Positions 18,664-27,481 are shown, numbered from the stretch's first letter. The stretch: DNA of 64,000 bases from Marisimplicoccus sp038147335 (GCA_038147335.1 JAYQTK010000006.1:124001-188000); one strand, 5' to 3'. The notes: a model not told the origin generated them from the sequence alone. Numbers and translations are program-made.

Positions 18664-19393
18664 TATTCATAAATTAACTGTTTATCAATATAAATCAGAT
18701 ATTATATTTGGATCACCTGATGACTCCTTCTCACTTGATATTAATAGCAAAAATCTTGAATCTGACTTTCTAGACTCTATTTCCAACTTTAATATTGACA
18801 CAATTGAGTTAATATTTTTTTCAAGTATACCTTCTATTGTTCCTTCAAAATTATTTGATGAAAACCTAAGAAATAAGTATTTAGAGACTAACACCTCAAT
18901 TAAAGATAATATTCAACATGAATTATCTATAGACAAAAAAATCGCTGTTGTTTATTCATATGACAAGCTTTTTGTAAATGTCTTAAATCAAAAGAAAATT
19001 AAATATTCTACAATGAGTTATTTTTCAGTTCTTTACAACTATCTATTTAAAAAAGATAAAATTTCTGGTGGACTTTCTCTATATATCAATTTTAATGAAA
19101 ACTCTTTTGATATATTAATATTTGACTCAAAAGAATTTATTTACTTCAACTCGTTTGATATCAAGGACAAAAATGAATTTTTATATTATCTGTTCTTTGT
19201 TATGAAAAATTATGAAATTTCAAATGAAAAAGACAAAATTATATTTCTAGGCAGATATGATAAATATTCAGAATACTATGAAATTGCCAACAAATATTCT
19301 AAACTTGATTATATTCATGATGATAGCGGTAATCAATTCAATTCAAAATCACCTTTCTTTTCTTATTTAAATGAGGATAATTTCAGGAAATAA
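18644..19393 (+). CDS. DUF3822 family protein
   Basis: This is a 249-residue protein resembling the DUF3822 family, found in Bacteroidota next to rsmD and with an actin/ATPase-like look. Visible elements are KLTVYQYKSDIIFG near the start, IAVVYSYDKLFVNVLN in the middle and SGGLSLYINFNENSFDILIF, strand patterns similar to ASKHA-fold proteins. The function is not known. The ATG at 18644 is preferred to a TTG one codon earlier. Both ends overlap neighbours: 20 nt with the membrane protein and 23 nt with rsmD, so the three genes are almost certainly translated from one message. Confidence 0.75.
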   Translation: MQKTINNIHKLTVYQYKSDIIFGSPDDSFSLDINSKNLESDFLDSISNFNIDTIELIFFSSIPSIVPSKLFDENLRNKYLETNTSIKDNIQHELSIDKKIAVVYSYDKLFVNVLNQKKIKYSTMSYFSVLYNYLFKKDKISGGLSLYINFNENSFDILIFDSKEFIYFNSFDIKDKNEFLYYLFFVMKNYEISNEKDKIIFLGRYDKYSEYYEIANKYSKLDYIHDDSGNQFNSKSPFFSYLNEDNFRK

Positions 19394-19916
19394 AAAAAGC
19401 ATAGTAATTAATGCACCAAAAAATCTTCCTGTTAGACCAACCACAGATAAAGTAAAAGAGTCTCTTTTTAATATTATCCAAAATAAATTTGAGTTAAATG
19501 AATGTAGGGTTCTCGATGTTTTTTCTGGAACTGGTAATATTTCCTATGAATTTGCTTCAAGAGGATGCAATGATATATTATCTGTTGACAATAATTTTAA
19601 CTGTATTAGATTTATAAACAAAACTGCTGAAAAATTAGAAATTAAAGTAAGGACAAAAAAAATTGATTATTTATTATTCTTAAAAAACAATAACGAAAAA
19701 TTCAATATCATTTTTGCTGATCCACCATATAGATTTCTATTGAAAGATTATCTAGAGATCATTGATATAGTTAGAGATAATGGTATACTAGAAGAAGGTG
19801 GCGAACTGATAATTGAGCATCGTTCAAATATTTCGTTTATTGATAAGTATAAAGAAGTAGATGAGAGAAATTATGGATCTAGCTCCTTATCATTTTTTAA
19901 AAAAGCAAGCCTGTAA
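19371..19916 (+). CDS. rsmD: 16S rRNA (guanine966-N2) methyltransferase RsmD
   Basis: RsmD methylates G966 of 16S rRNA in the small subunit. The 181-residue protein shows the N-terminal MRIISGNKKS, the family LPVRPTTDKVKESLFNI segment, a SAM-binding loop VLDVFSGTGNISYEFASRG and the catalytic ADPPYR (DPPY motif). Its ATG lies inside the end of the DUF3822 gene. Its last codons, GCA AGC CTG TAA, run into the terminal helix of the RNase P RNA gene on the opposite strand. Confidence 0.95.
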   Translation: MRIISGNKKSIVINAPKNLPVRPTTDKVKESLFNIIQNKFELNECRVLDVFSGTGNISYEFASRGCNDILSVDNNFNCIRFINKTAEKLEIKVRTKKIDYLLFLKNNNEKFNIIFADPPYRFLLKDYLEIIDIVRDNGILEEGGELIIEHRSNISFIDKYKEVDERNYGSSSLSFFKKASL

Positions 19917-20186
19917 GCCGGATTCTGTCGAGTCTTATCATTTATCTAGATATAATATTACTATTATATTCATACCGCCTACCCTTCTACATAAAACGAG
20001 CAATTTTAAACTGTAGATATACTTGGCGTTTCACCACACAGAGTTTACATGATTCCACTACAGCATAACCTGTACATACTTTCTGTTGCACTATTCCTAT
20101 CTATAAATAGATGGCGGGAATTACCCGCTGTGTTGCTCTATGGTGTCCGGACTTTCCTCTGAATAATCAGCGATAAGACGGCTTGC
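19905..20186 (-). ncRNA. rnpB: RNase P RNA
   Basis: This is the catalytic RNA of RNase P, which trims tRNA 5' leaders. Reading the minus strand, the conserved element GAGGAAAGTCCGGAC occurs near the 5' end, AGTGCAACAGAAAG in the middle, and GACAGAATCCGGCTTACAGG near the 3' end. The first and last seven bases pair as GCAAGCC/GGCTTGC (helix P1), which sets the ends at 20186 and 19905. At about 282 nt it is compact for a bacterial RNase P RNA. A TATCTTTG box 4 nt upstream fits the start. The last 12 nt overlap the convergent rsmD gene. Confidence 0.93.
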
Positions 20187-20190
20187 ATTA

Positions 20191-20198
20191 CAAAGATA
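20191..20198 (-). promoter_or_regulatory. -7 box of rnpB
   Basis: TATCTTTG on the minus strand matches TAnnTTTG exactly, with 4 nt between it and the P1-defined 5' end of RNase P RNA. This calibrates where transcription starts after such a box in this genome. No TTG was seen at the normal -33 distance. Confidence 0.6.
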
Positions 20199-20235
20199 AT
20201 ACATGTTGATAATTTTAATAAAAAAAGAATATGAA

Positions 20236-20268
20236 TTGGTTAATAGTTTTTTTCAATTTTTATATTTG
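20236..20268 (+). promoter_or_regulatory. dnaX promoter, apparently leaderless
   Basis: TTG (20236-20238) and an exact TATATTTG box (20261-20268) are 22 nt apart. Only 6 nt separate the box from the ATG at 20275, so the message should begin at or within a base or two of that codon. Confidence 0.55.
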
Positions 20269-20274
20269 TTATTA

Positions 20275-21876
20275 ATGGAAAATTCATCAATGTCATCTGC
20301 TTCAGAGTATAGACCTAAGGATTTTAATGAAATGATAGGACAAGATGCTATTGTAAAAACGTTGTCAAATGCAATAGATAGTCAGAAAATACCTCAAGCT
20401 CTTTTATTTTGTGGTCCAAGAGGTGTTGGTAAGACATCTTGTGCTAGAATTCTAGCTAAGAAGATAAATGATTTAGATGAAAATTTTGAATACAACATAT
20501 TTGAGCTTGACGCTGCATCAAATAATTCTGTAGAAGATATTAGGAATATTACTGAACAGATAAGAATACCTCCTCAATACGGAAAATTTAAAGTATATAT
20601 AATTGATGAAGTTCACATGCTGTCTAACGCTGCTTTTAATGCATTTTTAAAATCACTAGAGGAACCTCCTCCTCATGTTGTTTTTATACTAGCAACTACT
20701 GAGAAGAACAAAATTATTCCAACAATACTTTCCAGATGTCAAATCTATGATTTTAAAAAAGTTGATAATAATTCTATCATTGGGCTCTTACATAAAATAT
20801 GTAAAGAAAAAAAAATAAAGTTTGATGATAGTTCATTACAGATAATAGCTGAAAAATCTGATGGTTCAATTAGAGACTCTCTTTCTATGTTTGATAGGCT
20901 AGTAAGTTTTACCAATTCAAATCTAACTATTGATGAAGTCACTTCTAATCTTAATATATTGGATTATGAGTCTTATTTTGATTTGTCTTCATTAATTATT
21001 AATAAGGATATACCCGGAATTCTTTCTATGTATGATAAAGTTTATACTCGTGGAGTAGATGATGTTAATTTTCTTAATGGTATCTCTAAACATTTTAGAG
21101 AACTATTAATCAATAAACTAGATGGATCAGATATAAAAGATGATTTGAAAATTAAATATAAAAAGCAAGGAGATGATTACAGCGATGAAGATCTAATACT
21201 AATGATTGATATAGTAAATGAATGTCTTATAAATTACCAAAAGGTAAATGACAAAAGAATACATACTGAAATTTGTTTAATGAAGTTGGCATCTCTAGAT
21301 AGTATCAAAAAAAAAAACTCTTTAATTAAAACTTCTGAATTCTCTAATAAAGTTATTAGGGAAGATAACGAGTTAGATGAAGCTTTAGAGATAAATAAAA
21401 AAGAAATTAAACTCTTCACTTCAAATAATGACGAAGTCTCTTCATTATCCATAGCTAGTTTAAATTTTAAAAAATCTGAGAATATTGAAGAGGAAGATAA
21501 TATTGAATTACCGAATGATGACTTTACAGAGAATGATATCAGAATGGCTTGGAAAAAATTCTGTGATAAAGAAAAGGTAAATGGAAACAACAATATGCTT
21601 TCACTTCTTAATATGAATGACCCTGTTATCGAAAATAATTCAATAATAATTTCAACAATTAATAAGATGAATCAAAAAGAAGTTAAAGGATATAAGAATA
21701 AAATACAGGCTTTCATATCCAAAGAGCTTAATAATTATTCTATAACTGTTGATGTATCTTTAGATGAGGTTAAGAAGAAAAAAAACTTTGTTGACAGCAA
21801 GGATAAATTAGATGCCTTGGTAAAAGAGAATGATAATATTTCTCTTCTTATTAATGAGTTTAAACTAAGAATTTAG
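20275..21876 (+). CDS. dnaX: DNA polymerase III subunit tau/gamma
   Basis: DnaX is the AAA+ clamp-loader motor of the replicative polymerase. From ATG 20275 the protein has 533 residues, opening MENSSMSSASEYRPKDF. Walker A is CGPRGVGKTSCAR, Walker B region YIIDEVHMLS, and sensor I ILATTEKNK, followed by lid and collar domains and a charged C-terminal tail. The frame stays open to 20203, but that extension (hydrophobic, upstream of the promoter box) is unlikely to be translated; an ATG at 20290 is the alternative start. The four-cysteine zinc module found in E. coli between Walker A and ELDAASNN is missing, as I recall for flavobacterial DnaX. The stop shares TTAG with ppx. Confidence 0.93.
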   Translation: MENSSMSSASEYRPKDFNEMIGQDAIVKTLSNAIDSQKIPQALLFCGPRGVGKTSCARILAKKINDLDENFEYNIFELDAASNNSVEDIRNITEQIRIPPQYGKFKVYIIDEVHMLSNAAFNAFLKSLEEPPPHVVFILATTEKNKIIPTILSRCQIYDFKKVDNNSIIGLLHKICKEKKIKFDDSSLQIIAEKSDGSIRDSLSMFDRLVSFTNSNLTIDEVTSNLNILDYESYFDLSSLIINKDIPGILSMYDKVYTRGVDDVNFLNGISKHFRELLINKLDGSDIKDDLKIKYKKQGDDYSDEDLILMIDIVNECLINYQKVNDKRIHTEICLMKLASLDSIKKKNSLIKTSEFSNKVIREDNELDEALEINKKEIKLFTSNNDEVSSLSIASLNFKKSENIEEEDNIELPNDDFTENDIRMAWKKFCDKEKVNGNNNMLSLLNMNDPVIENNSIIISTINKMNQKEVKGYKNKIQAFISKELNNYSITVDVSLDEVKKKKNFVDSKDKLDALVKENDNISLLINEFKLRI

Positions 21877-22760
21877 TTTACTGAATTAATTGAGCTATGA
21901 ATCTCTGATATCATACCATCCACTAAGCCTACTTTAGGAACAAAAAGTTTATTTGTGTTTGCCCAATCCATAGTAGAAATAAATATTTTAAGCGCAGGAA
22001 TTATTACATCAGCTCTATCTGGGTTCAGATTATATTTTATCATTCTATTAGTTATATCTTTTTCTAATAAGTTGTTATATAGATTTTTAATTGAGAGATA
22101 AGAAATAGGTTTACCAGATTTAGTTCTAGTCATATCCTGTATTTTATTAATATTTCCCCCTGTAGCAAAAACTTTCAGTTTTGATTCGTCTTCAATATTT
22201 TCATTAATCCATTCTTTGATTTCGTCAAATACTAATTCATCAACTAAATTATTTAATAATCTTACTGTTCCAATGTTAAAAGATTTAGACTTTTTGTCAT
22301 CACCCCTTCTAACAATTGAATATTCAGTACTTCCTCCTCCTACATCAACATATAGGTATGTTTTGTCAAAATCTAACTTTTCAATTGGATTTCCCATTGC
22401 TATGACTTTAGCTTCTTTAAGTCCATCAATTAATTTAATCTTCATTCCAGTTAGATCGAAAATCTGCTTAATTACATCATTTGAGTTTTTAGAATCTCTA
22501 AGTGCAGAAGTAGCATATATTTTGTAATGCTCAACTCCATGAACTTCCATTGTATATTTAAATGATAAAAGTGCATTGGATAAAGTATTAATCTTATCAT
22601 CAGAAATAGATCCGGTTTTAAAGGAATCTTCTCCTAATCTCAGTGGTAACCTAATGTATTGATTTTTTTGAAAAAAATATTCATCTTCATTCATTAGGAC
22701 ATAACAAATCAACATCCTAACTGCATTTGAACCTATATCAATAGCTGCGATCTTTCTCAA
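21873..22760 (-). CDS. ppx: Ppx/GppA-family exopolyphosphatase/phosphatase
   Basis: This is a 295-residue sugar-kinase-fold phosphatase of the Ppx/GppA family, cutting phosphate from polyphosphate ends or pppGpp. Visible motifs are IAAIDIGSNAVRML at the N-terminus, YATSALRDSKNSNDV, the phosphate-binding VDVGGGSTEYSIV and the ATGGNINKI segment. It lacks the C-terminal HD-type domain of the long E. coli enzymes, so it is the short single-module form. It starts with TTG overlapping the ppk stop by 4 nt (TTGA), so synthesis and degradation of polyphosphate are coupled in translation. Which of the two substrates is preferred cannot be decided here. Confidence 0.9.
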   Translation of the reverse strand: MRKIAAIDIGSNAVRMLICYVLMNEDEYFFQKNQYIRLPLRLGEDSFKTGSISDDKINTLSNALLSFKYTMEVHGVEHYKIYATSALRDSKNSNDVIKQIFDLTGMKIKLIDGLKEAKVIAMGNPIEKLDFDKTYLYVDVGGGSTEYSIVRRGDDKKSKSFNIGTVRLLNNLVDELVFDEIKEWINENIEDESKLKVFATGGNINKIQDMTRTKSGKPISYLSIKNLYNNLLEKDITNRMIKYNLNPDRADVIIPALKIFISTMDWANTNKLFVPKVGLVDGMISEIHSSINSVN

Positions 22761-24802
22761 TTATTTAAAATTTTTTTAAAATAAGTATATGTATACCATT
22801 GAGATCTGATATTTGATTTAGAGTTTCTTAAAAAACTGTTTTGCATATCACTATTTATCAATCTTGTTTTAACATTATCATTAGCAGTAATCTCAAGAGT
22901 ATCAAGTACTTGTTTTTTTAAATTATCCTGATAAATTGGACAAGCTACCTCAACCCTCTTTTCAATATTTCTTGTCATTAAATCTGCTGATGATATATAT
23001 ACTTTTTTGTCTCCACCATTTTCAAATACATAGACTCTTGAGTGCTCAAGATACCTATCAACGACACTTTTAACTTCAATGTTATCACTAAATCCTAATT
23101 TATTGGGAATAAGACAACATATTCCTCTAATTAACAATTTAATTTTTACACCATGTTGACTAGCTTCATATAACTTGTCAACAAATTTATAACTGGTGAA
23201 ACTATTTAGTTTCAGAATGATTTCTGAGTAAATGCCTTTTTTTGCATTATCTATCTCATTATCAATTAGCTGAAATATTTTGTTTGTAGTATGATGAGGA
23301 GAAACAATTAAGTGTTTATAATCATGTATTTTATAGCTAACCTGGAGAAAATCAAATACTTTGCTAACCTCTTTTAGAATTTTTTGATTTGATGTAAATA
23401 AAGTAAAGTCAGAGTATACTCTTGCTGTAGTCTCATTAAAATTTCCAGTACTTACAAAACCGTATAATCTTTTCTTATTATTCTCAATTCTTTCAATCAA
23501 ACAAATTTTGGAGTGAACCTTTAAACCTTTTACACCAAAAATTAAATCAACACCAGCAGCTTTTAGTTGCTGGGATACTTTAATATTATTTTCTTCATCA
23601 AATCTAGCTTGTAATTCAATTTGAACTAGAACTTTTTTTCCATTTTTTGCTGCATTAATTAATGAACTAATTACATTGGATTGCCTAGAGAGCCTATATA
23701 AAGTTATTTTAATTGATTTTACACTAGGATCAATAGCAGATTGTCTTAACAAAGAAACTAAATAAGAAAATGAGTGATATGGTGTATACATTAAATAGTC
23801 TTTTTTTGATATTTGATCAAGAAGATTAGACTCAATTTCAAAATCTCTAATATTTAGTGGTTTCTTTTTAGGATATAAGAGATCTGATCTATTTAATTCA
23901 GGAAAATCCATAAAATCACTTCTATGATGATATTTTCCACCTGGAATCAAACTGTCATATGATGAAATGTTTATTTTTTTAATTAGATAATCAAGAGTAG
24001 GCTCAGGAATACTCTTATCATAGACAAGTCTTACTGGATTTGATATTTTTCTTTTATTTACATACTCTTGAATTTTTTTTATGTAGCTTTTTGATAAATC
24101 TATATCGTCAATGTCAAATTCTGCATCTCTAGTAATCTTAAGCATGTGGGCTTCAATTTTTGAATAATTAAAAAAACTAAAAATAATATGTAGATGGTAT
24201 CTAATTATATCATCAATAAACATTATATATTGTCTATCTCCATTTTTAGGTAGTACAACAAATCTGCTGATATCTTTTGGTATTTCAACCAGAGCATAAA
24301 TATTTGACTTATCTTTTAATTTAAGGTTAACAATAAGGAAAGCCTTATTGTCATTAAAATCATGTTTTTTATTATTTGATAAGATTATGGTTACCAGTGA
24401 CGGGCTAATCTTTCTAATAAAGTAATCTTTTAAAAATTCTTTTTGATTTTCTAAAACTTGATTTTCATTTATAAAAAATATATTTTCTTTTTTTAATGAT
24501 TTTTCAATTGAGTTTAAAATTTTAGAACTTTCATTTTGAAGCTTAATTACTTTTTTTGTTATGTCGTCTAAAAGATTTTTTGCAAGTATATTATCCTTAT
24601 TTCCTTTTTTAGATGCTTTTTCATCTGCAATTCTCTTTACAGTAGCATATCTTACCTGAAAGAATTCATCAAGATTATTGGAAAAAATTCCAATAAACCT
24701 TAGTCTCTCTAATAAAGGTACATCCTTGTTAGACGCCTCTTGGAGAACTCTAGCATTAAAATCTAACCAACTTAATTCTCTATTTATATATTTAAGACTC
24801 AC
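22757..24802 (-). CDS. ppk1: Polyphosphate kinase 1
   Basis: PPK1 reversibly polymerises the gamma-phosphate of ATP into inorganic polyphosphate at the membrane. The 681-residue protein has the family opening YINRELSWLDFNARVLQEA and the FSNNLDEFFQVRYATVKR segment. Both catalytic histidines are visible: one in LKVHSKICLIER (about residue 430, the autophosphorylated site) and one in LEHSRVYVFENGG (about residue 587), followed by ISSADLMTRN. The length is normal. It overlaps sixA by 11 nt upstream and ppx by 4 nt downstream. Confidence 0.95.
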   Translation of the reverse strand: MSLKYINRELSWLDFNARVLQEASNKDVPLLERLRFIGIFSNNLDEFFQVRYATVKRIADEKASKKGNKDNILAKNLLDDITKKVIKLQNESSKILNSIEKSLKKENIFFINENQVLENQKEFLKDYFIRKISPSLVTIILSNNKKHDFNDNKAFLIVNLKLKDKSNIYALVEIPKDISRFVVLPKNGDRQYIMFIDDIIRYHLHIIFSFFNYSKIEAHMLKITRDAEFDIDDIDLSKSYIKKIQEYVNKRKISNPVRLVYDKSIPEPTLDYLIKKINISSYDSLIPGGKYHHRSDFMDFPELNRSDLLYPKKKPLNIRDFEIESNLLDQISKKDYLMYTPYHSFSYLVSLLRQSAIDPSVKSIKITLYRLSRQSNVISSLINAAKNGKKVLVQIELQARFDEENNIKVSQQLKAAGVDLIFGVKGLKVHSKICLIERIENNKKRLYGFVSTGNFNETTARVYSDFTLFTSNQKILKEVSKVFDFLQVSYKIHDYKHLIVSPHHTTNKIFQLIDNEIDNAKKGIYSEIILKLNSFTSYKFVDKLYEASQHGVKIKLLIRGICCLIPNKLGFSDNIEVKSVVDRYLEHSRVYVFENGGDKKVYISSADLMTRNIEKRVEVACPIYQDNLKKQVLDTLEITANDNVKTRLINSDMQNSFLRNSKSNIRSQWYTYTYFKKILNN

Positions 24803-25280
24803 TGTTTATATTGTTTATATAATAAGTTGGTTTTAAACCAATTATTTCAGACCAGGAATCTGTATCAAATTTTAAACAAAACCATCTGGCAGTTGGTAAA
24901 TTTAAAATTTTATTTTCAGAAAAATAATTTGAAATTTCTGTATAAGCAGGATTATGTCCAACCAAAAGTATGTTTGAATACTTATCATCAATTTGTTTAA
25001 TAAAATCAAACACTTCAAACATGTCAAAAGTATACAGTTCGTTACAAATAATAATTTTTTTTAAATCTATTTGTAAAGAGTTAGCTAAAATTATACATGT
25101 GTGAATCGCTCTATTTGCAGGGCTAGAAAAAATAATTTCAAATTCACCAAAAGTATCTCTTGATAAATTTGACACTTTCTTAATCTTATTTATACCAAAT
25201 TCATTTAAAGGCCTATTTATATCAGAAACATCATATTCCCATGAAGACTTAGAGTGTCTTAGAAAAGTTATGGTTTTCAT
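24792..25280 (-). CDS. SixA-like phosphohistidine phosphatase
   Basis: This is a histidine-phosphatase superfamily protein of 162 residues. The RHG-type motif appears as FLRHSKSSWE at residues 6-15, the second histidine region as FSSPANRAIHTC and the C-terminal LLVGHNPAY. This combination is the SixA group, which removes phosphate from phosphohistidine in phosphorelay or PTS proteins; the target here is unknown. Its ATG directly abuts the pdxH stop. The next gene, ppk1, makes a phosphohistidine intermediate, but a link between the two is only positional. Confidence 0.85.
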   Translation of the reverse strand: MKTITFLRHSKSSWEYDVSDINRPLNEFGINKIKKVSNLSRDTFGEFEIIFSSPANRAIHTCIILANSLQIDLKKIIICNELYTFDMFEVFDFIKQIDDKYSNILLVGHNPAYTEISNYFSENKILNLPTARWFCLKFDTDSWSEIIGLKPTYYINNINSES

Positions 25281-25919
25281 TTATGGAGATAGTAATTTAT
25301 ATTCCCAAGTATCTTTTTGAAAATTACATAATACTCTATTATGAAGTCTATTCTTCCTGCCTTGCCAAAACTCAATTTGATTAATAAATATTTCTATACC
25401 ACCCCAGTTATTTGGCCTTTTAAGTTTAGTGTTTTTATTTTGCTCAATAAAAGAGTTATATTTTTCTAAAAGAGATTCATAACTATCAATATCTTCACTT
25501 TGATTTGATATTATAGCAGCAGCCTGACTCTCAAAAGGTCTTGAATTAAAATAATCTTCCGATTCAACCGAAGATATCTTTTTAGCATTACCTTTAATTA
25601 TAACTTGTCTCTCAAGTGGAGGCCAATAAAACGAAGCACAAATATTTTCATTTTTATCAAGAGATTTACCTTTATTACTGTTATAATTTGTAAAAAAAAT
25701 AAGACTCCTTTCTTTAATTTGTTTCAATAATACAACTCTTGAGGATGGAAATGAATTTTCATCAACAGTTGAAATTGTCATAGCATTAGGTTCAATAATT
25801 TGATCAGAATTTTCAGCTTCTTTAAACCATTTCACAAAAAAATCGATTGGATTATCTCCAATGTCATTTATACTCAACTTATCTTTGGTATATGATTTTC
25901 TGTAATTAAATAATTCCAT
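25281..25919 (-). CDS. pdxH: Pyridoxamine 5'-phosphate oxidase
   Basis: PdxH is an FMN enzyme oxidising pyridoxine or pyridoxamine phosphate to PLP. The 212-residue length is standard. Motifs include AMTISTVDENSFPSSRVVLL, FFTNYNSNKGKSLDKN, the FMN/PLP region ASFYWPPLERQVIIKG and the C-terminal IEFWQGRKNRLHNR with substrate-phosphate-binding residues. It overlaps the pyrB stop by one base (TAATG) and abuts sixA, so it belongs to the pyrR operon. Confidence 0.95.
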   Translation of the reverse strand: MELFNYRKSYTKDKLSINDIGDNPIDFFVKWFKEAENSDQIIEPNAMTISTVDENSFPSSRVVLLKQIKERSLIFFTNYNSNKGKSLDKNENICASFYWPPLERQVIIKGNAKKISSVESEDYFNSRPFESQAAAIISNQSEDIDSYESLLEKYNSFIEQNKNTKLKRPNNWGGIEIFINQIEFWQGRKNRLHNRVLCNFQKDTWEYKLLSP

Positions 25920-26860
25920 TATTCATTAATTGAAAAGTTTAATTTGGAAGCCAATAAGTACATTATTGCCATTCTGATTGCAACTCCATTTTCTACTTGT
26001 TCTAAAATAATAGAATTATTTGATTCTACAAGATCAGAAGTAATTTCTACTCCTCTATTTATAGGTCCAGGATGTAGAATTAAAATATCTTTTTTTATAG
26101 AACTAATTTTATTTTCATCTAGACCAAAAAGCATAGAATACTCTCTATTATCTGGAAAATATGATTTTATCATTCTTTCTCTTTGAACTCTTAGTACATT
26201 AACAGCATCACACCATCTTAATGCTTTTTGAATATCTGGTTCAACAGATACATTTAATTTTTCAATATCCTTTGGAACTAGACTAAGTGGACAAGAAATC
26301 TTTACATTGGCTCCCAATAGATTTAATAAATATAGATTAGAAAGAGCAACTCTTGAGTGAAGAATATCTCCGACAATTAATATATTTTTACCCTTTAAGT
26401 CTCCAATTTTTTCAAATATTGAAAATGAATCAAGTAAAGCCTGTGTAGGGTGCTCATGAGCTCCATCTCCAGCATTAATTATACAAGATTCTGTATGTTT
26501 TGAAAGAAGTATAGATGATCCTGGATTGGGATGTCTTAAGACAATCATATCAACTTTCATAGCCAAAATATTATTAACTGTATCAATTAATGATTCACCT
26601 TTCTTAACAGAAGAAGAAGAGCTTGAAAAATTAATAACATCAGCCCCTAGTCTTTTTTGAGCTAATTCGAAAGATATTTTAGTTCTAGTACTATTTTCAA
26701 AAAAAAGATTTGCAATTGTAATGTCCCTAAGTGTTGGAACTTTTTTAATAGGTCTGTTTATTACTTCTTTAAAGTTTAGTGCTGTGTCAAAAATAAGATC
26801 AACATCAGCCTTATTTAAAAACTTTATACCATGAAGATGATCTACACTTAACTTTCTCAT
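25919..26860 (-). CDS. pyrB: Aspartate carbamoyltransferase catalytic subunit
   Basis: PyrB condenses carbamoyl phosphate with aspartate in pyrimidine synthesis. The 313 residues include the carbamoyl-phosphate loop FFENSTRTKISFELAQKRLG, the KKGESLIDT loop, RHPNPGSSILL, the HPTQALLDSFSI motif and HPGPINRGVEI near the C-terminus. No pyrI regulatory subunit is adjacent, so it is likely an unregulated trimer-type enzyme; that is inference. Its start abuts the pyrR stop exactly. Confidence 0.96.
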   Translation of the reverse strand: MRKLSVDHLHGIKFLNKADVDLIFDTALNFKEVINRPIKKVPTLRDITIANLFFENSTRTKISFELAQKRLGADVINFSSSSSSVKKGESLIDTVNNILAMKVDMIVLRHPNPGSSILLSKHTESCIINAGDGAHEHPTQALLDSFSIFEKIGDLKGKNILIVGDILHSRVALSNLYLLNLLGANVKISCPLSLVPKDIEKLNVSVEPDIQKALRWCDAVNVLRVQRERMIKSYFPDNREYSMLFGLDENKISSIKKDILILHPGPINRGVEITSDLVESNNSIILEQVENGVAIRMAIMYLLASKLNFSINE

Positions 26861-27397
26861 CTAACTTTCAATAAAGACTTTATTATTTACAGGCTTATCA
26901 TCCCATATTACTTTTACCTTATCCCCTTTAAAAGTATCAATCTTTGTTCCACAATAGTTTGCTTCAATTGGGATTTCTCTCTTAAATCTTCTATCAACAA
27001 GGACAAGAAGCTCAATTGACTTTGGCCTTCCATATGAGTCAATTGCTGACATTGCAGCTTTAATACTTCTTCCTGTGAAAAGCACATCATCTATTAACAC
27101 AATCCTTTTATTTTCTAATGTGAAATTAATTTGAGTAGAATTTGCTGAAAGAGTTTTCTCTGTCCTTCTAAAATCATCTCTAAAAAAAGTAAAATCTAGT
27201 ATACCACTTTTAATTTTTATTTTAGGATGATTAGTTTCAAATACCTTTAAAATTTGATTAAACAAATAAACCCCTCTTGGTTGAAGACCAATTAGAACAG
27301 TGTCTTTAAAATCTTTATGGTTCTCAATAAGTTCGTATACTAATCTTGATAAAATTAGATGTATTTTTTTTGAATCTAAAAGGATTTTTTTTGGCAT
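26861..27397 (-). CDS. pyrR: PyrR bifunctional uracil phosphoribosyltransferase/regulator homologue
   Basis: This is a PRTase-fold protein of 178 residues with the PRPP-binding motif RIVLIDDVLFTGRSIKAAM and the DRRFKREIPIEANYCG segment of the PyrR family. In Firmicutes PyrR binds pyr mRNA to control attenuation and also has uracil phosphoribosyltransferase activity. Here the -7 box is only 15 nt from the ATG and no terminator/antiterminator leader is visible, so an RNA-attenuation role at this site looks unlikely. It heads the pyrR-pyrB-pdxH-sixA-ppk1-ppx unit. The residues just before the motif (ANSTQINFTLENK) are normal. Confidence 0.9.
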   Translation of the reverse strand: MPKKILLDSKKIHLILSRLVYELIENHKDFKDTVLIGLQPRGVYLFNQILKVFETNHPKIKIKSGILDFTFFRDDFRRTEKTLSANSTQINFTLENKRIVLIDDVLFTGRSIKAAMSAIDSYGRPKSIELLVLVDRRFKREIPIEANYCGTKIDTFKGDKVKVIWDDKPVNNKVFIES

Positions 27398-27412
27398 CTT
27401 GATCTATTAATA

Positions 27413-27420
27413 CAAAAATA
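27413..27420 (-). promoter_or_regulatory. -7 box of the pyrR operon
   Basis: TATTTTTG on the minus strand, an exact TAnnTTTG match, lies 15 nt before the pyrR ATG. Transcription would leave a leader of about 10 nt. No TTG is present at the usual -33 distance, so strength is uncertain. Confidence 0.5.
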
Positions 27421-27443
27421 TAAATTCTACATTAAGTGTTGTT

Positions 27444-27471
27444 TAAAAAAAAATCCTCATAAATGAGGATT
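27444..27471 (-). terminator. Intrinsic terminator after rpsA
   Basis: On the minus strand, a stem AATCCTCA/TGAGGATT (8-9 bp) with a loop of about four bases is followed by a run of nine T residues. It begins 11 nt past the rpsA stop. It is the clearest rho-independent terminator in the window. Confidence 0.85.
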
Positions 27472-27481
27472 ATTTTAATAA

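Noticed and set aside
20203..20274. Longer N-terminus for DnaX from the ATG-like codon at 20203
   Set aside because: The extension is hydrophobic, lies upstream of and across the promoter box, and is not a feature of the DnaX family.
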